Both the position numbers and the translations under genes were made by a program. Below, one piece after another: positions 33,686-42,329 of a DNA stretch of 64,000 nt. The stretch lies in contig CP073261.1 of the NCBI GenBank assembly GCA_019739335.1, positions 1,308,818 to 1,372,817 of the forward strand, read 5' to 3'. A model generated the notes under the pieces. It saw only the letters and a program-made list of their open reading frames with translations, searched no databases and was not told the origin of the DNA. The stretch's first letter is position 1. Each line of letters opens with the position of its first letter. The stretch comes from Erythrobacter sp. (lineage in GTDB: Bacteria; Pseudomonadota; Alphaproteobacteria; Sphingomonadales; Sphingomonadaceae).

Positions 33686-36378
33686 CACTCGATCTCCAGT
33701 CTCTCGCCGAAATGCCGCTGCCATTGCGCCGCAATTCCTTGCCGCGCTGTCAGCAGCGATTGCAACAGGTCCGAATAGTCAGGGTGCCCGCAGGCCAGGG
33801 CCAGCACCGGCTTGGCTGCGTCGCTTGGTTCACTGCCATCGGGCGCGAACAGCCGCGCAGCGACGAGAAAGCGGGTGAGTGTTAGATGATTGTCGGCGTG
33901 TTCGCGCGAAAGCAATCCTGCATCCGCAAGCCCGCCGATCGCTACTTCCAACGCTGGAGCGAGCCCCTTGCCTTCGCGCAATTGCAGGTAATGGACGAGG
34001 AATTCCGAATCCATCAGCCCCCCGCGCAGCAATTTGACATCGAGCGGGCCCTGCGGCGGCTTGGCCGCCAGCACTTCGCTGCGCATTGTCAGCACGTCGG
34101 CGCGCAGCGTGTCCGGATCGCGTGGCGTTTGCAGCACCCCCTCGACAATTGCGGCAAGCTGCGCCTTCGCCGCCGCAGAACCATAAAGCGGGCGCGCGCG
34201 GGCGAGCGCCATGTGTTCCCAGGTCCAGGCATCCACGCGCTGGTATTGTTCGAATGCCGTGAAACTTACCGCCAGCGGCCCCTGTTTGCCCTGTGGGCGC
34301 AGCCGTGTGTCGATCTCGTAGAGCGCGCCCTCGGCGGTAGGCACGCTCAGCGCCGCAGTAACGCGGGTGGCGAGGCGATTGTAATAGAGCGTGGAGGATA
34401 GCGGTCGCCGCCCGTCCGATTCCTCGCCGATCTCGCCGGTAAACAGGAACACCACGTCGAGATCGGAAGCATGGGTCAGCGCCCCGCCGCCCAGCCGCCC
34501 CAGCCCCAGCACCACCAGTTCGCTGCCCGCGATCACGCCGTGAGTGGCGCGAAATTCGTCGGTGGCGGCGACGGCCCCGGTGGCCACTGCCGCTTCGGCC
34601 ACCCGGCACAGCCCCTCGGCAATGGCGAGCGGATCGTGGCGGCAATCGATCATCTGCACGCCAAGCGCGAATCGCTCCTCCCCCACCACTTGCCGCAACC
34701 GGTCGAGCCGCGCTTCGTAATCGCCCGCCTCGCTCGCGCCCATCCGCTCGGCCAGCGAAGCGACATCGCCGGGCAATTCGCCCCCGCTGGCATCGAACAG
34801 CACGTCGAGCAGTTCGGGCCGGAGCGCCAGTGCATCGGCGAGCGGCTGGGCGAGCGTGAGGATGCGCAGTACCCGTTCGAGCAGGCCGGGGCGCTCCTCG
34901 AACAGCCGAAACAGGTTGATCGCGGTGGGCAGCCGCGAGAGGAAGGTCTCCCACCGCGCCAGCGCTCGCTCCGGCTCAGGCGCATCGGCCAAGGCCTGCA
35001 ACAGTTCGCCTTGCATCGCCGCGAAGGCCGCTCTCGCTTCCGATGATCGGAGCGCGCGGATGGTGCCGCGCCAATGCTCCACCCGCTCATCGAACTTGCT
35101 CTGGAAATCGGCGGGCACGTTGACCGAAACCGGTGCGCTGTCATGCTCACCCAGCAGGTCGCTGTAGCGCGCTGCCACTGCGCCGCAGACTTCGGTCAGT
35201 TCTGCCAGCAGAGCTGCGCCATCGGCCAACCCGTCGAGCTGCGCGACATTGTCGATCATTTCGGCGCTGGCGGGAATGGCATGGGTCTGCCGGTCATCGA
35301 CCATTTGCAGCCGGTGTTCGATGGCGCGCAGCCGGTCGTAGCTTTCGCCAAGCACGCGCGCATCCTCGCTACCGATCACGCCCGCCCCTGCCAGCGCATC
35401 GAGCGCCGCACGGGTGCCCCGGCAGCGTAGCACCGGATTGCGCCCGCCGTAGATGAGTTGCTGGGTCTGGGCGTAGAATTCGATCTCGCGAATCCCTCCG
35501 CGACCCTTCTTGACATCGAACCCCGGCCCCGGCTGGAGCGGACCCTTGTAGGCCGAGCGAATCCGCGCGGTGAGGCGGCGGATCTCCTCGATGGCAGTGA
35601 AATCGAGGCTCTTGCGCCAGACGAACGGGCGAATGTCGGCGAGGAAGCGTTCGCCCGCCGCAATGTCCCCCGCTGCTGCGCGCGCACGGATATAGGCGGC
35701 GCGTTCCCACGCCAGCGCCGAGCTTTCGTAATGCGCGATCGCTCCGTTCACCGGGATTGCCAGCGGGCTGACCTCGCTCGCCGGGCGCAGGCGCAAGTCG
35801 ACGCGCAGGACATAGCCTTCGCCGCTGGGTTGCGAGAGCAGTTCGACCACGTGGCGGGCATAGCGCTGGGCCGCCTCGCCCGGCTCGTCCCGCTCGCGCT
35901 TTGCGATCAGATCGGGATCGTAGAGCAGGATCGGATCGATGTCGGAGGAGTAATTGAGTTCGCAGGCGCCCTGCTTGCCCAGCGCCAGTGCGAAGAATCC
36001 GCTGGTATCGCCGTCGGGCACGCGGCGCTGCACCGCCGCCAGCATGGCGGTATCGAGCGCGCGGTCGGCAAAGCTGCTCAAATCGGCCATCACCTGCGTC
36101 AGCGGGAATACCCCCGCCAGATCGCCCACGGCAAGCACCAGCGCCAGCGACAGGCGTTCGCGGCGCAAGGCCTCGCCGGTGTCGGCGATATCTGCGCCGC
36201 TTGCCTTGGCCAAGGCGAGCGCTTCGTCGCCTCGCCCCTGCGTCAGCAGCTCGACCAGTTCGGGCCGCCGCTCCAGCGCCAGCCGCAGGAACGGCGAATG
36301 CGCCCGCGCGCGATCGATTGCCCACTGCCAGTCCGGTACCATGCCGAAGCCTCTGCCCGCACCGGGCGCAGCGGGCAA
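33685..36378 (-). CDS. glnE: Bifunctional glutamine synthetase adenylyltransferase/deadenylase
   Basis: GlnE adds AMP to, and removes it from, glutamine synthetase under PII control. The product is 897 residues, close to the alphaproteobacterial size. The N-terminal deadenylylating nucleotidyltransferase has LGKQGACELNYSSDIDPIL; the C-terminal adenylylating domain has GRLGGGALTHASDLDVVFL. The aspartate pairs are intact in both. An alternative later start is MVPDWQWAID. It overlaps bcp by one base. No glnB or glnA lies in the window. Confidence 0.95.
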   Translation of the reverse strand: MPAAPGAGRGFGMVPDWQWAIDRARAHSPFLRLALERRPELVELLTQGRGDEALALAKASGADIADTGEALRRERLSLALVLAVGDLAGVFPLTQVMADLSSFADRALDTAMLAAVQRRVPDGDTSGFFALALGKQGACELNYSSDIDPILLYDPDLIAKRERDEPGEAAQRYARHVVELLSQPSGEGYVLRVDLRLRPASEVSPLAIPVNGAIAHYESSALAWERAAYIRARAAAGDIAAGERFLADIRPFVWRKSLDFTAIEEIRRLTARIRSAYKGPLQPGPGFDVKKGRGGIREIEFYAQTQQLIYGGRNPVLRCRGTRAALDALAGAGVIGSEDARVLGESYDRLRAIEHRLQMVDDRQTHAIPASAEMIDNVAQLDGLADGAALLAELTEVCGAVAARYSDLLGEHDSAPVSVNVPADFQSKFDERVEHWRGTIRALRSSEARAAFAAMQGELLQALADAPEPERALARWETFLSRLPTAINLFRLFEERPGLLERVLRILTLAQPLADALALRPELLDVLFDASGGELPGDVASLAERMGASEAGDYEARLDRLRQVVGEERFALGVQMIDCRHDPLAIAEGLCRVAEAAVATGAVAATDEFRATHGVIAGSELVVLGLGRLGGGALTHASDLDVVFLFTGEIGEESDGRRPLSSTLYYNRLATRVTAALSVPTAEGALYEIDTRLRPQGKQGPLAVSFTAFEQYQRVDAWTWEHMALARARPLYGSAAAKAQLAAIVEGVLQTPRDPDTLRADVLTMRSEVLAAKPPQGPLDVKLLRGGLMDSEFLVHYLQLREGKGLAPALEVAIGGLADAGLLSREHADNHLTLTRFLVAARLFAPDGSEPSDAAKPVLALACGHPDYSDLLQSLLTARQGIAAQWQRHFGERLEIE

Positions 36379-36450
36379 GCGCGGCTTGTCCTATCGGCAT
36401 TGCAATGCCACATGGCGACAACGTCGATATCGCGCTCCGAGAGGCCCTCC

Positions 36451-38091
36451 ATGATCCGCATCCTTGCCCCCGCAGCCATGCTCGCGCTCGCTGCTTGCAC
36501 CACTGCTTCTGCGCCGCAAGGCCGGCAAGTGTCGCTGGAAACCATGCAGGATGTCACCCGCACGCTGTCTTCCAATGCTTTCGAAGGCCGCCAGCCGGGC
36601 ACGCCGGGGGGTGAGCGGACGGTCGCTTATCTGGTCGAGCAATTTGCCGCCGCTGGCCTGCAGCCCGGCAACAATGGCAGCTGGGTTCAGGACGTTCCGC
36701 TGGTCGAAATCACCGGCAGCAATTTCACCCCGCTCACCATCGGCAATCAGCAGTTCGCGCACGGCAGCGAATGGGTCGGGGTCAGCTATCCGCAGGTGGC
36801 GCGCACTGAGATAAGCGACAGTGAACTGGTGTTCGTCGGCTACGGCATCAATGCCCCCGAACGCGGCTGGAACGATTACGCGGGCCTCGACATGCAGGGG
36901 AAGACCGCGCTCATCCTGGTAAACGATGCCGACTATGCCAGCGAGGGGCTTGAAGGCCCGTTCAACGGCCGGGCGATGACCTATTACGGGCGCTGGAGCT
37001 ACAAGTACGAGGAAGCCGCGCGGCAGGGCGCGACGGCGGCGATCATCATTCACGAGGATTTCCCCGCCAGCTACGGATGGAACGTGGTGCAGGACGGCTG
37101 GACCGGCGCGCAGGCCTATGCCGATACGGGTGGGGGCGGGGCCAATGCGACCGCGATGAACGGCTGGATGACGCGCGCTGCGGCGGAGCGGGTGGTGGCA
37201 GCATCGGGGCATGATCTGGGCGAATTGATCGCCGCATCCAGCCGCCCCGGCTTCCGCGCCGTGCCGCTGGAGCAGGAAGTCTCCGCGAGCTTCGACAACA
37301 CGATCCGCCGCTATGCGTCGCAGAACGTGATCGGCATTCTGCCCGGCAGCGAGCGGCCCGACGAAGTCGTACTGCACACCGCCCACTGGGATCACCTCGG
37401 CATCTGCGGCGACCCCGACGATGCGGACCGGATCTGTAACGGCGCGGTGGACAATGCCACCGGCACCGCCGCGCTGGTGGCGCTGGCAGAGGCGCACGTC
37501 GCCGCCGGGCCGACCGCGCGCTCGCAGGTGTTCCTTGCGGTAACGGCGGAGGAAAGCGGGCTGCTCGGTTCGGAGTATTACGGTGCCAATCCGGTCTATC
37601 CGCTCGATCGTACTGTGGGCGGCGTGAACATCGATGCGCTCTACGTGCTCGGTGAAGCGCGCGACGTGACGGTGATCGGCGGCGGCAAGAGCGAGCTCGA
37701 TACCTATCTCGCCGCCGCGCTGGCGGCACAGGGCCGCGTGGCCACGCCCGACGCGGTGCCACAGGCAGGGCGCTATTACCGCTCCGATCATTTCAGCTTG
37801 GCCAAGCGCGGGGTGCCGATGTTCTATGTCAAGTCGGGCGAGACGCTGGTCGAGGGCGGTTTCGCCGCAGGGCAGGCCGCCTATCAGGATTACAACACCA
37901 ATCGCTACCACGCGCCGGGTGACGAATACGACGAGAGCTGGGACTGGGCAGGAGTGATGCAGGACCTCGACCTCTACCTGCGCCTCGCCCGCGCGCTGGG
38001 CAATTCGGACGACTGGCCGAACTGGAATGCAGGCGACGAATTCCGCGCCATTCGTGATGCCAGTTGCGCGGCTGAAGCGGCGGGATGCTGA
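36451..38091 (+). CDS. Exported M28-family metallopeptidase
   Basis: A 546-residue lipoprotein-type zinc aminopeptidase. A longer upstream frame is a shadow of glnE, so I start at ATG 36451. The signal ends in the lipobox LALAACTTASA. A PA-like insert lies around residues 120-250, and the M28 catalytic core shows HTAHWDHLG, VDNATGTAALVALAE, TAEESGLLGSEYY and YYRSDHFSLAKRG, the zinc ligands and catalytic glutamate. It degrades peptides in the periplasm; the substrate is unknown. The agmatine-deiminase gene follows four bases after its stop. Confidence 0.9.
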   Translation: MIRILAPAAMLALAACTTASAPQGRQVSLETMQDVTRTLSSNAFEGRQPGTPGGERTVAYLVEQFAAAGLQPGNNGSWVQDVPLVEITGSNFTPLTIGNQQFAHGSEWVGVSYPQVARTEISDSELVFVGYGINAPERGWNDYAGLDMQGKTALILVNDADYASEGLEGPFNGRAMTYYGRWSYKYEEAARQGATAAIIIHEDFPASYGWNVVQDGWTGAQAYADTGGGGANATAMNGWMTRAAAERVVAASGHDLGELIAASSRPGFRAVPLEQEVSASFDNTIRRYASQNVIGILPGSERPDEVVLHTAHWDHLGICGDPDDADRICNGAVDNATGTAALVALAEAHVAAGPTARSQVFLAVTAEESGLLGSEYYGANPVYPLDRTVGGVNIDALYVLGEARDVTVIGGGKSELDTYLAAALAAQGRVATPDAVPQAGRYYRSDHFSLAKRGVPMFYVKSGETLVEGGFAAGQAAYQDYNTNRYHAPGDEYDESWDWAGVMQDLDLYLRLARALGNSDDWPNWNAGDEFRAIRDASCAAEAAGC

Positions 38092-38095
38092 ACCG

Positions 38096-39082
38096 ATGAC
38101 ACTTATGATGCCCGCCGAGTGGGCCCGGCAGGACTGGATCTGGATCGGCTTTCCCGCCCATGCCGAGCTCTGGGAAGAAGACCTCGAACCCGCGCAGGCA
38201 CAGATGACTGCCTTTGCCAATGCGGTCGCGGAGACCGGGCAGGCGGTGCGGCTGGTGGTGCGCGACGGGGTGGCAGAGGCGCAGGCGCGGCGGCTGGTTT
38301 CGGCGGCGGTGTCTATCGAGCAGCACCCCTATGGCGACATCTGGATCCGCGACACCGGGCCGCTGGTGCTGCCACAGGCGGATGGCAGTCGCCGCGCGCA
38401 GGGGTTCGGATTCAATGGCTGGGGCGGGAAGTATTTGCTTGAGGGCGACCTCGAGCTTGGTCCTTCGCTCGCCGCAGCGGGCGGCATGGCCTATTCCCGC
38501 GCCGACTGGATTCTCGAAGGCGGGGCGATCGAGACCGATGGCACCGGGCTGGTTGTCACCACCGAACAGTGCCTGCTCCATCCCAACCGCAATCCGCAAC
38601 TCACCCGCGAACAGATCTGGGCGAATCTCCAGCGCGATCTGGGGTTCACCCGTGTGCTCTGGCTGGGCGACGGGCTGGCGGGCGACCATACCGACGGGCA
38701 TGTCGACAACCTCGCGCGGATGGTCGCACCGGGTGTGATCGCGATCCCGCTGGCGAGCGGGTCGGACGATCCCAACGCCGCGGTCTTTGCCGATGCCCGC
38801 GCCCGCGCGCAGGCTTTCGGGCTGGAGGTGCGCGACGTGCCCTCGCCCGGCTGGTTCGGCGATGACGACGAGGCGGAACCCGCCAGCTACATGAACTGGG
38901 CGGTGTGCAATGACGTTGTGGTGGTGCCGACCTATGGCTCTCCGCATGATTCCGATGCGGTGGCGGCGATCGGTGCGCTGTTTCCGGATCGGGCCGCCGT
39001 GGGCCTGCGCGCCGATGCGGTGCTGACCGGCGGCGGAAGCTTCCACTGCGCCAGCCAGCATGTGCCAAGCGTGACAGACTAG
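38096..39082 (+). CDS. Agmatine deiminase/peptidyl-arginine deiminase family protein
   Basis: A 328-residue PAD_porph-type guanidino-modifying enzyme. The start at 38096 follows closely on the M28 gene. Active-site blocks are visible: DIWIRDTGPLVL, ILEGGAIETDG, GDHTDGHVDN and the terminal catalytic cysteine C318 in GGGSFHCASQHVP. Agmatine deiminase makes N-carbamoylputrescine from agmatine. No aguB-like gene is near, so the polyamine route is incomplete here. The substrate is inferred from the family. Confidence 0.9.
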   Translation: MTLMMPAEWARQDWIWIGFPAHAELWEEDLEPAQAQMTAFANAVAETGQAVRLVVRDGVAEAQARRLVSAAVSIEQHPYGDIWIRDTGPLVLPQADGSRRAQGFGFNGWGGKYLLEGDLELGPSLAAAGGMAYSRADWILEGGAIETDGTGLVVTTEQCLLHPNRNPQLTREQIWANLQRDLGFTRVLWLGDGLAGDHTDGHVDNLARMVAPGVIAIPLASGSDDPNAAVFADARARAQAFGLEVRDVPSPGWFGDDDEAEPASYMNWAVCNDVVVVPTYGSPHDSDAVAAIGALFPDRAAVGLRADAVLTGGGSFHCASQHVPSVTD

Positions 39083-39124
39083 CGAATTAATGATTCGTTA
39101 GGGATTTGGGCGCACATTCTGCCG

Positions 39125-39247
39125 ATGGCCCGTGCAATCGCCCTGACCCGCTCCGTAACTGCCTCGACGCAGGAATATGCGCGCATTGCGATCACCAGCT
39201 TCTGCGCCTTCGCGCTGATCGCGGCGGGCAATTTCCTCCCGCTCTAG
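39125..39247 (+). CDS. Possible 40-residue membrane microprotein
   Basis: An open frame from ATG 39125 to TAG 39247 codes for 40 residues, with a polar start and a hydrophobic half (ARIAITSFCAFALIAAGNFL). Thirty-one of its 39 codons after the start end in G or C, in line with real genes here. There is no obvious ribosome-binding site. It lies between the deiminase gene and thrS end. It may be a real small protein or chance. Confidence 0.4.
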   Translation: MARAIALTRSVTASTQEYARIAITSFCAFALIAAGNFLPL

Positions 39248-39250
39248 ACA

Positions 39251-41278
39251 CTAATCCCGCAAATCGGGCGGCGTTGCCGCATCGCGCAGCAGCGCGATCG
39301 CCTCGTCCAGCGGCATCACCCGCTGTTCCTGCTCGCCCAGTGTGCGCAGCGCGATGGTGCCTTCCTCGGCTTCGCGCTTGCCGAGCACCAGCAGGTATGG
39401 GACCTTGGCCAGCGAGTGTTCGCGCACCTTGTAGTTGATCTTCTCGTTCCTGAGGTCGCTTTCGACGCGGATGCCCGCTGCCGCCAGCCTGGCAACCGCT
39501 TCGTGCGCATAGTCGTCGGCATCCGAAACGATGGTCGCCACCACGGCTTGTACCGGGGCGAGCCAGACGGGCAGGCGGCCCGCGAAATGTTCGATCAGGA
39601 TGCCGATGAACCGCTCGTACGAACCGAAAATCGCACGGTGGAGCATCACCGGGCGGTGCTTTTCGCCATCCTCGCCGACATAGACCGCGTCGAGCCGTTC
39701 GGGCAGCACCCGGTCGCCCTGGATCGTGCCGACCTGCCAGGTCCGGCCGATGGCGTCGGTGAGATGCCATTCGAGTTTGGGGGCGTAGAACGCGCCTTCG
39801 CCGGGCAGTTCTTCCCAGCCGTAATCGTCGTTCGCCATGCCCGCTTCGGCCACCGCGTCGCGCAGTTCCTGTTCGGCCTTGTCCCAGTCCGCGTCCGAAC
39901 CGAACCGCGCATCGGGCCGCAGCGCCAGCTTGACGTGGTAGGAGAAGCCGAAGTCCTTGTAGACGCTGTCCGCCAGCGCGCAGAAGTCGCGCACCTCGTC
40001 CACCACCTGCGCCTCCGTGCAGAAGATATGCGCGTCGTCCTGCGTGAACTGGCGCACGCGCATCAGCCCGTGGAGCGCGCCGTGCGGTTCGTTGCGGTGG
40101 CAGCAGCCCATTTCGCCCAGCCGGATCGGCAGGTCGCGGTACGAAGTGATGCCCTGCTTGAACACCAGCACGTGCGCCGGGCAGTTCATCGGCTTGATCG
40201 CCAGCCACGCGGCGTCGTCGGCCACCTTGGGTGACGCCGCACCGCTTTCCTCGTCCACTTCGGGCACCATGTCGGGCACGGCGAACATGTTCTGCGCATA
40301 TTTGCCCCAGTGGCCCGACTGGGTCCACTGGCGCACGTCCATTAATTGCGGGGTCTTGATCTCGCGGTAGCCCGCGCCGTCCATCTTGCGGCGCATATAG
40401 GCTTCGAGTTCACGCCAGATGCGATAGCCCTTGGGGTGCCAGAATACCGATCCGTGGGCCTCTTCCTGCAAGTGGAACAGGTCCATCTCGCGCCCCAGCT
40501 TGCGGTGATCGCGCTTGGCGGCTTCTTCCAGCCGGGTCAGGTGCGCGGTAAGCTGCTTCTTGTTGAGCCAGCCGGTGCCGTAGATGCGCGTCAACTGGGC
40601 ATTGTTCTGGTCGCCGCGCCAGTAAGCGCCGGCCACCCGCATCAGCTTGAAGGCATCGGGATCGAGCTTGCCGGTGGAGGGCAGGTGCGGGCCGCGGCAC
40701 ATGTCCAGCCACGCACCATCGCTGCCCGGTTCGCCGGACCAGTAGACGGTCAGCTCCTCATCGAAGGGCAAGCCCTCGGCCCATTCGGCTTTGAAGCTCT
40801 CGCCTTCTTGCGTCCATTTCTGGATCAGCTGCTCGCGGCTCCACACCTGCCGCACCAGCGGCTTGTCGGCGCGGATGATCTGGCGCATCATTTCCTCGAT
40901 CTGCGGCAGGTCGTCGACGCCAAAGGGATCGCGGTTGTCGGGCGCTTTCACGTCGTAATAGAAGCCGTCGTCGGTCGCCGGGCCGAAGGTGATCTGTGTG
41001 CCAGGCCACAGCGCCTGCACCGCTTCGGCGAGAACATGCGCGTAATCATGGCGGACAAGTTCGAGCGCATCGGCCTCGTCGCGCGCGGTGATCAGCGCCA
41101 ATTCGCTGTCGCCATCGAATGGGCGGTGGAGATCGCGGACTTCGCCGTTCACGCGGGCAGCGAGCGCGGCCTTGGCCAGCCCTGGCCCGATCGCCATGGC
41201 GACATCGGCAGGCGTGCTGCCGGGCGCCATTTCGCGCAGGGAACCATCGGGCAGGCTGATCTTGAGCAGTTCGGTCAT
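39251..41278 (-). CDS. thrS: Threonyl-tRNA synthetase
   Basis: ThrS charges tRNA-Thr. The product is 675 residues. The domains are TGS (residues 1-62), the editing domain with [10 protein letters not shown] and a cysteine in LDMCRGPHL, and the class II core with zinc ligands in [10 protein letters not shown] and later histidines. The anticodon-binding domain closes the protein. The 5' region has a threonine-rich leader reading frame and two exclusive hairpins (separate entries), pointing to amino-acid-sensing control. The gene stands alone. Confidence 0.97.
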   Translation of the reverse strand: MTELLKISLPDGSLREMAPGSTPADVAMAIGPGLAKAALAARVNGEVRDLHRPFDGDSELALITARDEADALELVRHDYAHVLAEAVQALWPGTQITFGPATDDGFYYDVKAPDNRDPFGVDDLPQIEEMMRQIIRADKPLVRQVWSREQLIQKWTQEGESFKAEWAEGLPFDEELTVYWSGEPGSDGAWLDMCRGPHLPSTGKLDPDAFKLMRVAGAYWRGDQNNAQLTRIYGTGWLNKKQLTAHLTRLEEAAKRDHRKLGREMDLFHLQEEAHGSVFWHPKGYRIWRELEAYMRRKMDGAGYREIKTPQLMDVRQWTQSGHWGKYAQNMFAVPDMVPEVDEESGAASPKVADDAAWLAIKPMNCPAHVLVFKQGITSYRDLPIRLGEMGCCHRNEPHGALHGLMRVRQFTQDDAHIFCTEAQVVDEVRDFCALADSVYKDFGFSYHVKLALRPDARFGSDADWDKAEQELRDAVAEAGMANDDYGWEELPGEGAFYAPKLEWHLTDAIGRTWQVGTIQGDRVLPERLDAVYVGEDGEKHRPVMLHRAIFGSYERFIGILIEHFAGRLPVWLAPVQAVVATIVSDADDYAHEAVARLAAAGIRVESDLRNEKINYKVREHSLAKVPYLLVLGKREAEEGTIALRTLGEQEQRVMPLDEAIALLRDAATPPDLRD

Positions 41279-41350
41279 GGCATCATCACTTCGTCACGTT
41301 TGCGCGCGCCATGGCACAAGCCTGCGCGTGCTTGAAGAGCGACGTTGCTG

Positions 41351-41406
41351 TTCTAACCGGTTTCGAGGGGACGCCGCACCACCCGAAACCGGGTGGCGAC
41401 GTTCGT
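41351..41406 (-). promoter_or_regulatory. Mutually exclusive RNA hairpins in the thrS leader
   Basis: On the minus strand, stem A is CCACCCG, a GTTT loop and CGGGTGG (41382-41399); it is extended below by CGTCG/CGGCG pairs with a small bulge. Stem B pairs CCGGTTTCG in that region with CGAAACCGG at 41357-41365, a perfect nine-base pair match. The two share bases, so only one can form. No U-run follows either. The geometry is that of an attenuator, but the terminator is not the standard type. Confidence 0.6.
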
Positions 41407-41408
41407 GC

Positions 41409-41480
41409 TTAACCAACGACCGACCGCCCCCGGTTGCCCGAAGTGGTAGTAATCGTGGTGGTAGTCACACGGTTGTCCAT
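41409..41480 (-). CDS. Threonine-rich leader peptide of thrS
   Basis: A 23-codon frame opens at ATG 41480 and ends at TAA 41409-41411. Residues 6-13 read TTTTITTT, so seven threonine codons among eight. It sits about 130 bases ahead of thrS on the same strand, followed by the exclusive hairpins. E. coli thrL is a leader of the same design upstream of thrABC (known). I infer that charged tRNA-Thr shortage stalls the ribosome on these codons. There is no ribosome-binding site; the proposed promoter would make the mRNA start at the ATG itself. Confidence 0.7.
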   Translation of the reverse strand: MDNRVTTTTITTTSGNRGRSVVG

Positions 41481-41486
41481 GCGGGC

Positions 41487-41515
41487 GACATAAGGAGCAA
41501 ATGCTGAAATGTCAC
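41487..41515 (-). promoter_or_regulatory. Possible leaderless promoter of the thrS leader
   Basis: On the minus strand GTGACA (41510-41515) matches five of six -35 positions; TATGTC (41487-41492) is a modest -10, 17 bases away. Only six bases separate it from the leader ATG at 41480, so transcription would begin at or near the start codon. Confidence 0.35.
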
Positions 41516-41582
41516 TAACTCTAAGCGAGATGTCGGCTCAGATTTGGCTTGCGACCCGGCTTGCAAGGCCCATGTTTCACAG

Positions 41583-42329
41583 ATGAGCACAACGCAATTC
41601 TACCAAATGCCTGACGGTAGGAAATTGGCCTTCGAACACGTTCCGTATTTCAACGCGGCTTTCGTGTTTCTGCCTGGCTACATGTCGGACAAGACCGGCA
41701 CGAAAGCGCAGGCTGTTGCCTTGGATTGCGAGGTTTTGCTCTACGAATACCTGGCCATCGACTATACCGGCTGTGGTGAAAGCGATGGTAGCTTCGCAGA
41801 CGGCACCTTGAGCCGTTGGCGTGATGAAGTTCTTGAGGTGATTAGCGCGAAGATCGAATGCGAGAAGATCGTCTTGATCGGCTCGTCGATGGGTGGCTGG
41901 CTGATGCTTCTCGTTGGTATGGCGCTAGGTGATCGACTGGCTGGAATGATCGGAGTTGCCGCTGCCCCCGATTTCTCGGACTGGGGATATTCCGAAGACC
42001 AGAAGGCCAAGTTGCGAGCCGGCGAAACGATCTACGAGGAAAATCCCTACGGACCCGAACCCACGCCCACCTACAGCAAGTTTTGGCGAGATGCAGAAAC
42101 ACACAAGCTGTTGGATTCGACAATACCCCTGACCTGCCCGGTCCGGCTGCTACACGGCTCGAATGATACTGAGGTTCCACCAGAGATTTCATGGCGATTG
42201 GCGAAGGCGCTGGCGAGCGAGGACGTGACAGTCACGATTGTAGAGGGTGGCGATCATCGGCTTTCGCGCGAGGAGGACATTCACTTGCTAATGAAAGCCG
42301 TCGACGACTTTCAAAGGGTCCTATTCTAA
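41583..42329 (+). CDS. Alpha/beta hydrolase
   Basis: A 248-residue alpha/beta hydrolase. The nucleophile serine is in VLIGSSMGGWLML, the acid in LHGSNDTEVPPE and the histidine in EGGDHRLSREED. It resembles the carboxylesterase/lysophospholipase-like group, substrate unknown. Start at ATG 41583. A 25-codon frame at 41509-41586 ends in ATGA at this start, which may be coincidence. Base use is lower in GC than flanking genes: 32 G or C in the 60-base line 41641-41700. The next gene starts on its stop codon. Confidence 0.85.
   Translation: MSTTQFYQMPDGRKLAFEHVPYFNAAFVFLPGYMSDKTGTKAQAVALDCEVLLYEYLAIDYTGCGESDGSFADGTLSRWRDEVLEVISAKIECEKIVLIGSSMGGWLMLLVGMALGDRLAGMIGVAAAPDFSDWGYSEDQKAKLRAGETIYEENPYGPEPTPTYSKFWRDAETHKLLDSTIPLTCPVRLLHGSNDTEVPPEISWRLAKALASEDVTVTIVEGGDHRLSREEDIHLLMKAVDDFQRVLF

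Noticed and set aside
35458..36450. 331-codon N-terminal extension of the M28 peptidase
   Set aside because: It is antisense to glnE and has no conserved content; the lipoprotein signal at 36451 is the natural start.
41509..41586. 25-codon frame ending in ATGA at the hydrolase start
   Set aside because: It has no amino-acid bias and lies antisense to the leader promoter region; possibly coincidence, so not called a gene.
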